In this document: piece after piece, positions 1 through 12,526 of the stretch
How the letters are laid out: each line of letters begins with the position of its first letter
Position numbering within the stretch: position 1 is the first letter of the stretch
NCBI GenBank assembly: GCA_026874595.1
Contig: CM049312.1
Span: 77,539,429-77,603,428 of the forward strand
From: Sipunculus nudus
Lineage: Eukaryota > Annelida > Sipuncula > Golfingiida > Sipunculidae
Direction of reading: 5' to 3'
Length of the DNA: 64,000 nucleotides
The notes under the pieces: generated by a model
Databases searched by the model: none
Seen by the model: only the letters and a program-made list of their open reading frames with translations
What the model was told of the DNA's origin: nothing
Made by a program: the position numbers and the translations under genes

Positions 1-1465
1 AGAAACCTTATTCCAGTCTGGAGTTATAAATGGAAACACAAATCAATTTATATTTATTTTAAGTAGGGTTTAATATCAGTTGTTAAAATCAGGTGACACT
101 GTTTCAGAATCATGATTTAATTCATCTTCTTGTATATATATATATTTTTTTTTTTATTTGAGCCGAGAAATTTTAACTAAATAATCTGTTGACTATTAAG
201 ACACTTTCCCAAATCCATATATCACTTTAAACCTGAGTTATTTAGAGTATGACTGGAATTTACTGACATGATGATAATGATTATGTCTTTTTTTTCCCTG
301 TATCTATGTGTAACAAGAGTTTGTGGTCCAGAAATCTCTGCTGGTATGCATGTTTATTTGGGGAGCTTGGATCATTATTTTTGTATGTAAAGTGTTCAGG
401 TTAGACTGTAAAAGAGATAGCTACAGTAACAATTGGGTTGTTTAAAAAAAATCAAATAGGGCTTTAGGATCATACAAGTATACGTAGATAGTTGGAGTTC
501 TTTGTGCTATCATACTTATTTTGTTTTCCGAGACACCAAGCAGTGGGGACTCTCTGTTTGTGCTGGCACCTCATGGTGGCCATCAGTAGGATGCGAGCTT
601 ACACAATCACACGAAACTCATAACAGTCCCCCTCACACAGGGTGTTAGGCTCTATAAAACAACCCTGTACCCTATAGCTTACTATTTGTCTTACATAAAT
701 TAGTCTCGCGGGGATTAAAATCCATTGATCCTTACTAGCTAGCTTCTGTTTTTTTTTAGGACAGTCACGTTTTTAGCTCCTTTTCTTTCCCTTGTGTAGT
801 ATTTATTCCAGCTGATTACCCAAAACTACCAGGTGAAGTTTATAAAATAGCGGAGCCTCATTCTGATGGTCACCTATATATTGGTCAGGGGTGACGTGTA
901 GCACCACTGTCTCACTGGGTGCACACTTGTTTAGAGTCAGAAACTTTGTAATGGTTATCTTAGGGCTTGCCCCTGGGGACATACAAGCACTATCTAGTCT
1001 AACTTTTAAACTATTGGTGTTTTTATGAACTTTAAAACTATTGATGTTTTTATCCGACAACCTCTGTGGATGAAAAAGTAACACAACGTTTCTTTCAACG
1101 TTTTTATGCGACAAGCTCTGTAGATAAAAAAGTAAGAGAAACTATTTCTTTTGGTGAGGATATAAGAATGTATGTTTTTTGTACTGTTGTTTGAGGAAGA
1201 AGAGTGACATAATTTGTTAATGAGCACAAATTTTGTACATGGCATGATAATAAGTGTTGAAAGTATAGAAATACCATAAATTATGAAATAAAAAAAAAAA
1301 CGGGTACCTGGAATCATAACGAAATAAAAGAAAAAAGTGAGCAGAGAAAAATTTCTGTTCAGATTTGCCTTAAATGTATGCTATCCTTTTGGGGATTAAA
1401 AGCATATTAAGGATACCGATTACCACTGAATTCACCCATCTATTAGCTGGTTGATTGAAATTTGT
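1..1465. other. intronic sequence, no gene recognised
   Basis: AT-rich DNA upstream of the first visible BCAS3 exon, presumably part of an intron whose 5' exon lies outside the window. All frames are broken often. A moderately GC-richer patch at about 530-730 reads openly for some 35 codons but does not resemble the BCAS3 segment expected before exon 6990-7084 and lacks a convincing donor. I see no repeat family here that recurs elsewhere in the window. Confidence 0.5.
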
Positions 1466-2363
1466 CTGAGCCATAAGGATGGGCCTTTTGTCCATCTGTC
1501 TTTCTGTCAACAGGATAGGTAGAGGCTTTTGAATTAAGTAAAAGGTAGCTTAATGTCGTCCGTCGTCTCTACGTTAACCCATACTATCTTGAAAACGGCA
1601 AGAGTTAGCATCACCAAATTTTATGCAAAATATTAGTCATCTAAAAAACTCTGTCGGATTTTGCTTATTTTTTGGCTTACTGCATTTTCTTAGATTTTAT
1701 AGGGAAAAAGCTAAAAAAGCTTTAAAAATCCTCTTCTCTGAAAATGTTCAGCCAAATTGTCCAATATTTCACAGAAATGATCCCCGGAACAACCTTTCTC
1801 AAGTTTGTTCGAATGGTTTAAGTTTCGGTGATTATTGGCCGAGTTGCAGGAAGTTGAACTTAGTCATCTGTCCAAAAAAGCATAATAAAATTACAATCAC
1901 AGAAACAGCTGAAGCTGTCATCACCAAATTTTATGCCAATGTTGGTCACATTAGACATATCTGAAATTTAGGTATTGGTGGCGCCACCTATATCGGCCTA
2001 TTTTGTACAGGGGTCATCAGTGCCTGTATCATACTGACGTCTACAAAAAACTTCTTCTCTGAAACAATATGGCCAAATTGTTTAATATCGCACAGAAATC
2101 ATCCTAGGGTAGTGCTTTCTGAAGTTTGTTCAAATGGTCTCAGTTCAGTGATTTTTGGCTGAGTTATGGGAAGCTGAATTTAGTCATATGCTGTAACAGC
2201 CCATTTTAGCTCAGTGGCTACAAAGATCATCTTCTCAAAAACCACTTGGCCAAATTCTTAAATCTCACACATTAATTATCCTTAGATGATGATAATTCAA
2301 GTTGGTTCAAATGATTTACATTCAGTGATTTTTGGCTGAGTAATGGGAAGCTGAACTTAGCCA
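1466..2363. repeat. degenerate interspersed repeat with internal tandem segments
   Basis: Three diverged segments of roughly 150-300 bp share the order: TCTTCTCTGAAA or similar, GGCCAAATTGT, TCACAGAAAT, a run meaning 'feature TTTGTTCAAATGG', then GTGATTTTTGGCTGAG and GGGAAGCTGAA (around 1735-1870, 2050-2190 and 2220-2360). The start carries TTTGTCCATCTGTC, a signature of molluscan interspersed repeats. A further diverged segment at 5040-5200 lies on the far side of the 2364-5013 element, which suggests that element landed inside this older repeat. No coding capacity is visible. Confidence 0.6.
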
Positions 2364-5013
2364 TTTTTAGCTCAGCTGACTATAAGTCATCTGAGCTATA
2401 GTCGTGGTCCATTGTCCGTCGTCCGTCCGTCTGTCCGTCCGTCCGTCCGTCCGTCCGTCCGTAGATGTGGCACGTTTTGAAACCGTAAGACCTAGGAATC
2501 CAAAATTCAGCATAATGTTAGATGTCCCCAAGATCTCCTACCAAGCCGAAAACTGGGTCTTTGCGACTTCGTTCCTTTGAGAAATTAAGGAAAAACCTCA
2601 ATTTTTTATTAAAAACCTATTTTCACACTTCAGGACTGCCTAATATCCAAACCACTCATCTGTTTTCCCTCATATTTACCATAAATATTCTTCTATATAG
2701 TTCCTATGTACATGCCAGAAATTATGTCTGTATTATATAATTTAAAAAAGTTATGGCCCCAAACATAATGCATTTTGTAAAAAATCAGGAAAGATATTTG
2801 ATCACTTAACACAAAACTTGTTAAAGCTATGGACTTTTTTTCCAGTAATATAACTTTAGTTTATCAAAATTAAATTGTATACCCAAAATTAGATCAAAAT
2901 CTTTTAAATTTTTTAAAATATTAACAAAAATAAAAAATTGGTACCTAAAAATTTTGCCCAACTTTGACCATGGCACGTTTTTTTACTGTAAGTACTGTGG
3001 ATTTAATTTTCTCAGCATGTTTTTGTTAGCATTTTGTCTGTTAACACCAAAAAAATTTGAAACCAGTTGATCAAAAACTGTAGATTTTATTCAAGTTTTC
3101 AAGCACCATGTAACAAATTGTTTACATCAAGCTAGTGTTATGCAGTTTGCAAGAGCTCAGCTCCCCAGCTTCAGCTCTCAGTTCCTAAAATTTGGCATAC
3201 AATTAGATGTCTCCAAAATTCCCTACCATGCCAAGAATTTGGTCACTAGGACTTAATACCTTTGAGATATTAATGAAAAACTTCATTTTTCCATTAAAAA
3301 CCCATTGTTACACTTCAAGACTGCCTAATATCAAAACCACTGATGTGACTTTAATCATATATAATATACATATTTTTCTATACATTCTCTATGCATATGC
3401 CAGAAATGATGTCAGTATTGCGTAATTGTTTTAAGTTATGGGCCCAAACATAATGCACTATGTAAAAAATCAAGAAATATATTTACTCCCTTAACAAGGG
3501 GATTGCTGAAGCTAGAGTTTTTTTGCCAGGGATGTAACATTATTTAATCAAGATTCAATTGAATACCCCAAATTAGTCCTGAATTTTTCAAATTTTATAT
3601 GTTATTAGTATAAATATAAAATAAGTACCTTAAATTTTGCCCAACTTTGACCATGGCACATTTGTTTCCTGTGAGCACGGTTGATATAATTTTCATATCA
3701 TGCACACAAGGATTTCAGCTTTTTAGTTTAGAAAGCTGAAAGAAATTGGCCAAAAATTGTAGCTTTTATTAATGTTTTTATGAGACCATGTCAGACCTTA
3801 ACTCTCTCCAGCCCCTCTTGAGTCACCTGTATGTTGACCTTGTTGAACTTTCAGCAAATTATGCATGCTTGAGGCGAGCCATACACTGTTGCAGGTAGGC
3901 AGCTTATGGCCAGCCACAGTTGATCCAGGTGTCCAACCCAACTCATCTAGTAGTTTTAACCAACAACATAACAATTAACAATAAATTAATAAATGTTAAT
4001 GTTTTTTTAATAACAAATTAAAGAAAAATAAAAAAGAATTTGTTAGTTTATAATAACAGGAAATCAACTTGCAGTTACTGATGATAAAAGAATCTTGTAT
4101 CGATGGATAGAATGTCACGTACTCCAAATAACACCATGCAGTCACCTATGGTATTTTTCAGTTCAATTTTAATGATAAAAAAGTAAATCATATTATTCAT
4201 TACTAATCATTAAGGATCATATGAAGGAAATTAATGATAGACAAAGATGCAGTTGATATTATTAATCTAGATTCCTACTGTGTCTAGTGTGTACATTGAT
4301 GTGAAATTAGTCCAAAATGAATATATTACATTTTTTTTTTTAATATAAATAAAAGCCATAAAACCAGGTACTTTTGATCATAATTTAAATGTGTGAATTT
4401 TGTATATTCTGGACTCTCAACATAATTGTTTAGTGAAAACTGAATAAATGCCAGTAATGGTGGGAAAACTTTGCAATTGTATTTAAATACGAATATTAAT
4501 ATGTACTCCATTATAAAATGTCTTGCATAAAGAATTGGAATTCAGGTAAAAATGAAAGTATATGAATACCAGTGCAAATACTTTCAAAATGTATTCATGA
4601 ATGCATTCATTTATATATTCTTTAATATTATTTTAATAATCATTTCAGTTATATTTCATTTTAAAAAATCATAAGATTCTCTTGTTATTTTTAACAAAAA
4701 ATTATATTTGGGACAATATTTGTAATTTTTTTAATAAATAGTTAAACTCTTATATCATATGTTCTGCTTATAAGTTATATGGCCAAGTCAAAATCTGTGT
4801 GACAATAGTACTCCATTTGTTAATAAAATAAATGAAATCAATCCTCTTACCTGTCTCCAAAGATAATATCATAATCATACATAAGCTAAACACCAACAAC
4901 TCATAATAAAGCTTATATTTATTACCACACCAAACCAGCATATGCCTCATTCCTAAATCATATTTTTTAATCATATATAACAGCTGAGCGCCGTGACCCA
5001 TAGGTCCCTTGTT
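2364..5013 (+). mobile_element. Helentron-like non-autonomous element, family 1, copy A
   Basis: The ends are defined by comparison with 7552-11336 and 36791-38663: all begin TTTTTAGCTCAGCTGA and end TAGGTCCCTTGTT, and flanks differ outside these points. The 5' end can form a hairpin (AGCTCAG ... CTGAGCT, 2369-2394 region) followed by a GTCC/GTCCGTCC microsatellite (about 2408-2461). The 3' end carries CAGCTGAG, the reverse complement of the 5' CTCAGCTG, as a subterminal inverted repeat. The core contains two diverged tandem units of about 685 bp (from about 2520 and about 3205), each with GATGTC.CCAA and ACTTCA.GACTGCC. Subterminal inverted repeats plus a tandem core are known for Helentron-associated elements (HINEs); the class assignment is inference. 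No intact transposase gene is present. Confidence 0.65.
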
Positions 5014-5240
5014 CTGTATTTTCCCATATGAGTTATAAACCTGTAAAACGTTTTTTGACTGACCCCACTGAAGCCAATTTGTTTAATATTTTACAAGAAT
5101 AATCCCCTGAATAATTCTTATATTAATTGTCTTTTATGGTTCCAAAGAATGAATTTTGGCTGAATTATACAGATTGAATTGAGTCATTTTACCATTTATG
5201 TTAGCTGTGTGAAGCAGATACATCTAGCCTGGCACCTGTT
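5014..5240. repeat. remainder of the older repeat split by copy A
   Basis: Contains AATTTGTTTAATAT, ATCCCCTGA and GAATTTTGGCTGAATTA in the same order as the segments at 2050-2360, so it is probably the downstream piece of that repeat. Confidence 0.45.
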
Positions 5241-5939
5241 TATCAGCATCCGTTACATCATGCCTCTAGACATTTAGATTTCAGGTTATCTATGGTTAAT
5301 ATTGACAAGAATGTTTTATAAAATATTTTAAAAAATGTAGATTTATGAATTTAGATATTCCAGAAAAGGTATGATTTCTAGATTCATAGATTAATAGATC
5401 GTTTATGGATGTGAACATGCATTGAATTATATTGTTATATAATAAATGAGTTATATTCAGTCTCCTTTTGTCTTTTTAATTTACTACATTATTAATATTA
5501 CTAATACCAATTTTACTTCAATTTAATAATGAAAACAAAATTATTATGTAAATAATCAGCAGCAGCCCACATCATATATCACTTAAATGTGCAGTATACA
5601 ATACCCTTGTAAGTTTCTTATTGCTTAGTTTATTAATAAAAATATAAATATATAAAAAATAATGTAAATTATTTCATTAATAATATAATATTCTGTAAAT
5701 ATTAATAAATATATTACTTGTGAACTATACATAACTATATTAATAAAACTATATAATGAAAAAAAAAATCCAATTCCAAAAATAATGTTGATTATTACAT
5801 TAATATTATAAAATTCTGTAAATATTAATAAATATATTACCTGTCAACCATTCAGTGTTAAAATATTGAAAATTTGACTGAAAACATTTTTAATTGAAAA
5901 ATGTCAATTACAATGCATAATATATTGAAAAATTAGATT
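5241..5939. other. AT-rich intron sequence
   Basis: Very AT-rich. Two similar stretches (about 5640-5740 and 5765-5845) repeat ATTCTGTAAATATTAATAAATATATTAC, quoted here in outline only as an imperfect local duplication. Nothing else recognised. Confidence 0.5.
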
Positions 5940-6235
5940 TGATCACTATTTTATTCTTGCCTAGGCAGATTTAAAACTCGCCTAAGTGATATCAGGCAGA
6001 TTTTAAACTCGCCTGGATGATACCAGACGGATTTTAAACTTGCCTAGATGAGATTAAAATCCTGGCCTGCTCCATGATGGATTTTAATCTCGCCTAGGCG
6101 AGATTGTGATTTCGCCCAGACAAGTTTAAAATCTGTCTAGGCGAGATCACAATCATAATCTCGCCTAGGCGAGATCACAATCGCAATCTCGTCTAGGCGA
6201 ATTTAAAATCTGCCTGGATTTCAATCTTGTCTCTG
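5940..6235. repeat. palindromic CTCGCCTAGGCGAG cluster in a large fold-back
   Basis: A 20-bp perfect palindrome AATCTCGCCTAGGCGAGATT lies at 6086-6105 and nearly the same core recurs at 6157-6175. Diverged half-units such as GCAGATTTAAAACTCGCC occur on the left side, and their inverse (GAATTTAAAATCTGCC) on the right, so the whole block is an imperfect inverted repeat able to form a long hairpin with smaller hairpins inside. It may be a fold-back transposon or a repeat-derived stem. There is no coding potential. Confidence 0.75.
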
Positions 6236-6989
6236 ACATATATATCTCTGATAGCTTTGTTGTATACAAGACTGGTGGTGCCAGTTACAATCATTTTTGT
6301 GTTGTGTGCACCCATGCCAGAATTTCAGCAGTGATGTTTGTGTAATTGTTCCTTATTCATAATGTTTAGTACGTGCATTGTTCATTATATGAGAAGTAAT
6401 GGTCCAGCATTGAAGCATTATACCTGGTGTATTTCCCATTGCACAGGTTCGCATTAGGCCTGTAGGCCTTGTTATAAAACACCTGTCTTAGATTGGATGT
6501 AGTATGGTTTAATTACCAAAGGTCCCTCCATCTGTATGCAATTTGAAACTTTTTTGCTTCTATTTTGTTCTGCCATTATCTGTTTGCACTTGATTTCCAA
6601 TATGATTGATTTTCAAAAACTGGCCTAAGTGACAGATTTGAACTGGATATTTATTGTTACCTTGACTTTTTGACTGTCTTTCGAATCTGGGTTAAATAAT
6701 TATATATAGTTATGAATACAAGTATACTGTGTTGGTTACTGCATCATGAAATCGCAAAATCACAAAAATCTGAAAGTTGAAAATTGCGAAAATGAAAATG
6801 AAACCATGCAACCATAGTGAACCACATATTAGATAGCAAATTCATACCAACAAAAGTATATTTACACCAGTGTTTTGAAGGTGTACAGTGCCTGAAAACA
6901 ATCATTTAATAAAAACAGTTAAAAGCTTGTTGAGTTGAACTCAATAACAGACATATTTCCAGACTTGCATATTTTCTTGATCTGTACAG
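6236..6989. other. intron sequence upstream of exon at 6990
   Basis: No recurring repeat recognised. It ends in a modest pyrimidine-rich acceptor (TTTTCTTGATCTGTACAG) directly before the BCAS3 exon. Confidence 0.5.
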
Positions 6990-7084
6990 GTGTATCAACT
7001 ATCCTGAACTTCCGTTACCCCTGGCAACCAATAACTTGCTGCTCCAGGCTCAAATGGCAGTCTTGTTGCAGCAGCCAAGTGCAG
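6990..7084 (+). CDS. BCAS3: BCAS3 internal exon (first visible)
   Basis: This exon of 95 bp is bounded by AG at 6988-6989 and GTAAGA from 7085. Its first base completes a codon begun in the previous exon; 31 codons follow and it ends in phase 1. It encodes YPELPLPLATNNLLLQAQ followed by a Gln-rich stretch. In human BCAS3, as I recall it, this position has a W-N-E-L ... HPLLLAADAV segment just after the BCAS3 domain, which fits in spacing and in the E-L ... LLL..A pattern. BCAS3 is a cytoplasmic WD40-propeller protein reported to bind phosphoinositides at phagophores together with PHAF1 and to associate with microtubules and vimentin during cell migration. This exon belongs to the region after the propeller. 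Taken alone its identity would be weak; the strong match of the next two exons, in phase, carries it. Confidence 0.8.
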
Positions 7085-7551
7085 GTAAGAGTCTACACTC
7101 TATTTAACTGTCCCTGTTACCTGTCTGTTATGTACTAATAGACATGTCATATTTTGTTTGGGTAGCCATCATCCATTTGTCCAGTGACATTTAGGGTCAC
7201 CATGATAACATAACAGAAACTTGATTGAGTTTTAAAAACTCATTATAAAAATACAAGAGAGTTGATTCTTGACAAAATCTTTGTATATTTAATTGGGTCA
7301 GAGGTCACCAGACTTTTAATGGAGTTGATGCAGAAACTTACCTGAAATGTGGTAGATTTTGATGGAACTCGCCATGAATTTTTACGTGTAGAGTATCTTG
7401 TCTAAGTTAGATTTTTGACACTATCTACATATATTTAATGAGCTCAGAGTATTCTTGGAATGGTAAATGCACTCTGGCATCACTTTTCTTCTAAGTTTGT
7501 CTTTGCATCCGTAATAACTGTTAATATACTGGAATTTAATAACATTTAACA
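7085..7551. repeat. intron start with interspersed repeat carrying a DR1-like motif
   Basis: From about 7160 the sequence resembles 27190-27600: ATC..TT.TGTCC, TGATAACAT, AAATCTTTGTATATTTAATTGGGTCAGAGGTCACC and TTTTGATGGAACTCGCCATGA have counterparts there. The GGGTCAGAGGTCA motif (about 7297-7309) is shared by all copies. No gene. Confidence 0.5.
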
Positions 7552-10500
7552 TTTTTAGCTCAGCTGAATATAAGTCATCTGAGCTATAGTCGTGGTCCAT
7601 TGTATGTCGTCCGTCCGTCTGTCCGTCCGTCCGGAGATGTGGCACGTTTTGAAACCGTAAGACCTAGGAATCCAAAATTCGGCATAATGTTAGATGTCCC
7701 CAAGGTCTCCTACCAAGCTGAAAACTGGGTCTTTGCAACTTCGTTCCTTTGAAAAATTAAGGAAAAACCTCAATTTTTTATTAAAAACCTATTTTCACAC
7801 TTCAGGACTGCCTAATATCAAAACCTCTCATCTGTTTTTCTTCATATTTACCATAAATATTCCTCTATATAGTTTCTATGTACATGCCAGAAATTATGTC
7901 TGTATTATTTAATTTAAAAAAGTTATGGGCCCAAACATAATGCATTTTGTAAAAATTCAGGAAAGATATTTGATCTTTTTACACAAAAAATGTTAAAGCT
8001 ATGGACCTTTTTTCAAGTAATATAACTTTAATTAATCAAAATGAAATTGTATACCCAAAATTAGATGAAAATCTTTTAAATTTTTTAAAATATTAATAAA
8101 AATAAAAAATTGGTACCTTAAATTTTGCCTAAATTTGACCATGGCACGTTTTTTTCCTGTAAGTACTGTGTTTTTAATTTTCACAGCATGTTTTTATTAG
8201 CATTTCAACTGTTAACACCAAAAATTTGAAACCAGTTGATCAAAAACTGTAGATTTTATTCAAGTTTTCAAGCACCATGTCACATATTGTTTACATCAAG
8301 CTAGTGTTATGCAGTTTGCAAGAGCTCAGCTCCCCAGCTTCAGCTCTAAGTTCCTGAAATTCGGCATACAGTTAGATGTCTCCAAAATCCTCTACCATGC
8401 CAAGAATTTGGTCACTAGGACTTAATACCTTCGAGATATTAATGAAAAACTTCATTTTTCCATTAAAAACCCATTGTTACACTTCAAGACTGCCAAATAT
8501 CAAAACCACTGATCTGACTTTAATCATAAATAATATACATATTTTTCAATCTCTATGCACATGCCAGAATGATGTCAGTATTGCGTAATTGTATCCGCCA
8601 AAACAGAGTTTTGCGGATACTATGTTTTCAGCTGCACACCCCCGCCGTCGCAGCTGCTGCGTAGGTGTCCAGAGAACTCCTCCGTAACCACTGGGCGGAA
8701 TTTTACGAAACCTGGGATTATGTTCGGGTCACATGTGAACTGCTGCCCCCCGATTTTGTTTTGACCTCTGACCTTTCCTCTGCGCTCTGCGTCCGTTTGT
8801 GCGTCTGTTTCCACACATAAACCCACATATCTCGGGAACCATTTGACTGATCAGGAAAATTTTTTTGCACAAATGTAGCCCTTGGAGAGCTTTATAACAT
8901 ACACAAAAAATGGTGGCGCCACCTGCAACCATGTTTGCACAGTGTCCATCTGTTTGTCTGTCTTGGGTTAAAATCACTCATATCTCTGCAGTGACTAGAC
9001 TAATTCACCTGAAATTCGGCATGCGTAAACATCCTGGATAGCTTTTCTGATTTTATGACAGGTGGCGCCACCTACATTCAAGTTTACGCTGCAGACATCC
9101 AAGCTCATATCTCAGGAACCGTTTGACCGATCAGGGAAGTTTTTTTGCACAAATGTAGCCCTTGGAGAGCTTTATAACATACACAAAAAATGGTGGCGCC
9201 ACCTGCAACCATGTTTGCACAGTGTCCATCTGTTCATCTGCCTTGGGTTAAAACTCACTCATATCCCTGCAGTGACTAGACTAATTCACCTGAAATTCGG
9301 CATGCGTAAACATTCTGGATAGCTTTTCTGATTTTATGACAGGTGGCGCCACCTACATTCACATTTATGCTGCAGACATCCAAGCTCATATCTCGGGAAC
9401 CGTTTGACCGATTGGGCCAAAGTTTTGCATGTGTATAGTTCTCACATAGCTCTTTATCATACGCAAAACTGGTGGCCTCACCTGCAACCATTTTTGCTCC
9501 GCGTCCATCTGTTTGTCTACCATGGGCTAAAATCACTCATATACATGTAGTGGTTTGACTTATCTGCCTTAAATTTTGCATATGTATACAACTTGGACGG
9601 CTTTCTGGATTTTGTGGTAGGGGGGGCAACCTACATACACAATTTGGCTGCAGACATCCATGCTAATATGCAATACTCTATTTCCCCTTGCCACTCAATC
9701 CATGCCTCACTTCACCCGTTCCACTCTGATTTAGGCGGATACACTTAGTCGCTTGTCGACTACCCGTATTCTAGTTGTTTTAAGTTATGGGCCCAAACAT
9801 AATGCACTTTGTAAAAAATCAAGAAATATATTTACTCCCTTAACAAGGGCATTGCTGAAGCTAGAGATTTTTTTGTCAGGGATGTAACATTATTTAATCA
9901 AGATTCAATTGAATACCCAAAATTAGTTCTGAATTTTTCAAATTTTATAAGTTATTAGTATAAATATAAAATTAGTACCTTAAATTTTGCCAACTGTGAC
10001 CATGGCACGTTTGTTTCCCGTGAGCACTGTTGATATAATTTTCATATCATGCACACATAAGGATTTCAGCTTTTTAGTTTAGAAAGCTGAAAGAAATTGG
10101 CCAAAAATTGTAGCTGTTATTAATGTTTTTTATGAGACCCTGTCAGACTTTGGCTCTCTCCAGCCCCTCTTGAGTAACCTGTATTATGCATGCTTGAGGT
10201 GAGGCATACATGGTATCCAGGCAGCTGATGGCCAGCCACAGTTGATCCAGGTGTCCAACCCAACTCATCTAGTAGTTTTAACCAACAACATAACAATAAA
10301 CAATAAATTTATAAATTTTTATTGGTTTTTAATAACAAATTAAAGAAAAATAGAAAAGGAATTTGTTAGTTTATAATAACAGGAAATTAACTTGCAGTTA
10401 CTGATGATATAAGAATCTTGTATTGATGGGTAGAATGTCACGTATTCCAAATAACACCATGCAGTCACCTATGGCATTTTTCAGTTCAGTTTTAATGATA

Positions 10501-11336
10501 AAGAAGTAAATCATATTATTCATTACTAATCATTAGGGATCATATGAAGGAAATTAATGATAGACAAAGATGCAGTTGATAATATTAATCTAGATTCCTA
10601 CTGTGTCTAGTGTGTACATTGATGTGAAATTAGTCCAAAATGAATTTTTTACAGTTATTTTTTTATATAAATAAAAATAATAAAACCAGGTACTTATGAT
10701 CATTATTTAAATGTGTGAATTTTGTATATCCTGGATTCTCAACATCATTGTTTGGTGAAAACTGATTAAATACCAGACATGTTGCGAATACTTTGTAATT
10801 GTATTTAAATATGAATATGATTATGTACTCCATTATAAAATTTCATGCATAAAGAATGGGAATTCAGGTAAAAATGAAAGTATATGAATACTTGTGCAAA
10901 TACTTTCAAAATGTATTCATGAATGCGTTCATGAATATATTCTTTAATATTATTTTAATAATCATTTCAGTTATATTTCATTTTAAAAAATCATATGATT
11001 CTCTTATTATTTTTAATAAAATTTATATTTGGGACAATATTTGTAATTTTTTTTTAATAAATAGTTAAACTCTTATATTATATGTTCTGCTTATAAGTTA
11101 TATGGCCAAGTCAAAATCTGTGTGACAATAGTACTACATTTGTTTATAAAATAAATGAAATCAATCCTCTTCCCTGTCTCCAAAGGAACTATCAAAATCA
11201 TACATAAGCTAAACAACAACAACTCATAATACAGCTTATATTTATTACCACACAAAACCAGCATGTACCTCATTTCTAAATTATATTTTTTTATCATATA
11301 TAACAGCTGAGTGTCGTGACCCATAGGTCCCTTGTT
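7552..11336 (+). mobile_element. Helentron-like non-autonomous element, family 1, copy B (interrupted)
   Basis: Aligns end to end with copy A at 2364-5013, starting TTTTTAGCTCAGCTGA and ending TAGGTCCCTTGTT, with the same order of core motifs and the same downstream half (ACACCATGCAGTCACCTATGG, TCTAGATTCCTACTGTGTCT). The extra length is due to the nested element at 8591-9774. The right end lies only 12 bp before the BCAS3 exon starting at 11349, so the branch point region of that intron must lie partly or wholly in transposon sequence. Like copy A, it has two ~685-bp core units and no intact transposition gene. Confidence 0.7.
8591..9774 (+). mobile_element. HINE-like element nested in copy B (family 2)
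   Basis: Boundaries are exact because copy A preserves the uninterrupted site: GCGTAATTGTTTTAAG at 3420-3435 is split here as GCGTAATT | element | TTGTTTTAAG. The element begins GTATCCGCC, with an inverted copy GCGGATAC just downstream forming a 5' hairpin; GGCGGATAC (9734-9742) is the subterminal inverted copy at the 3' side. A terminal hairpin TAGTCG-CTTGT-CGACTA (9746-9762) is followed by ACCC and ends TTCTAG. The core is about 2.8 tandem units of 280 bp (CTCGGGAACC at 8831, 9111 as CTCAGG, and 9392), each with a GGTGGCGCCACC palindrome. These are features known for Helentron-derived HINEs, which insert at T|T. No gene. Confidence 0.8.
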
Positions 11337-11348
11337 GATGTTTTGCAG

Positions 11349-11440
11349 AAATGTCAGTGACTCGCCAGGAGTCGAAAGAAAGTTTAGCATCTGACCACAG
11401 CAGTACAAAAGATGATCTTGATGAGGCTTGGCTGTCTCAG
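11349..11440 (+). CDS. BCAS3: BCAS3 internal exon
   Basis: A 92-bp exon between TTTTGCAG (ending 11348) and GTAAGTAA (from 11441). Two bases complete a Glu codon with the last base of the previous exon; 30 codons follow, ending in phase 0 with DEAWLSQ. The peptide contains RQESKESLASDHSSTKDD, which lines up with the human RHGSYDSLASDHS motif, and EAWLSQ with human EEWLSQ (human sequence from memory). The SLASDHS core is diagnostic for BCAS3. The Ser-rich, acidic composition suggests a flexible linker after the BCAS3 domain, with possible phosphorylation sites; that is inference. The preceding intron is almost entirely transposon, ending 12 bp before this exon. The following intron starts with a tandem array of donor-like sequences (11490-11745). 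Confidence 0.92.
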
Positions 11441-12347
<907 letters not shown>

Positions 12348-12526
12348 TGAGTACCATGTTAACATACGTCTCCTGTATGTCCATCAGGTTTGGCCACCAG
12401 GCCATGCTGTCTCTGTGGATTTCCTCCTGTGTAATATTTAACCACCCCTGTTGGAATATACAATGCAGTTGTTACTCTTCATGACAGTCTCTATACTAAC
12501 TTGCTGGTGTGACCTGAGGTCAGTTA

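Noticed and set aside
530-660. Exon-like, GC-richer patch with an open frame of about 35 codons
   Set aside because: It lacks a proper donor and does not resemble the BCAS3 segment expected before exon 6990-7084.
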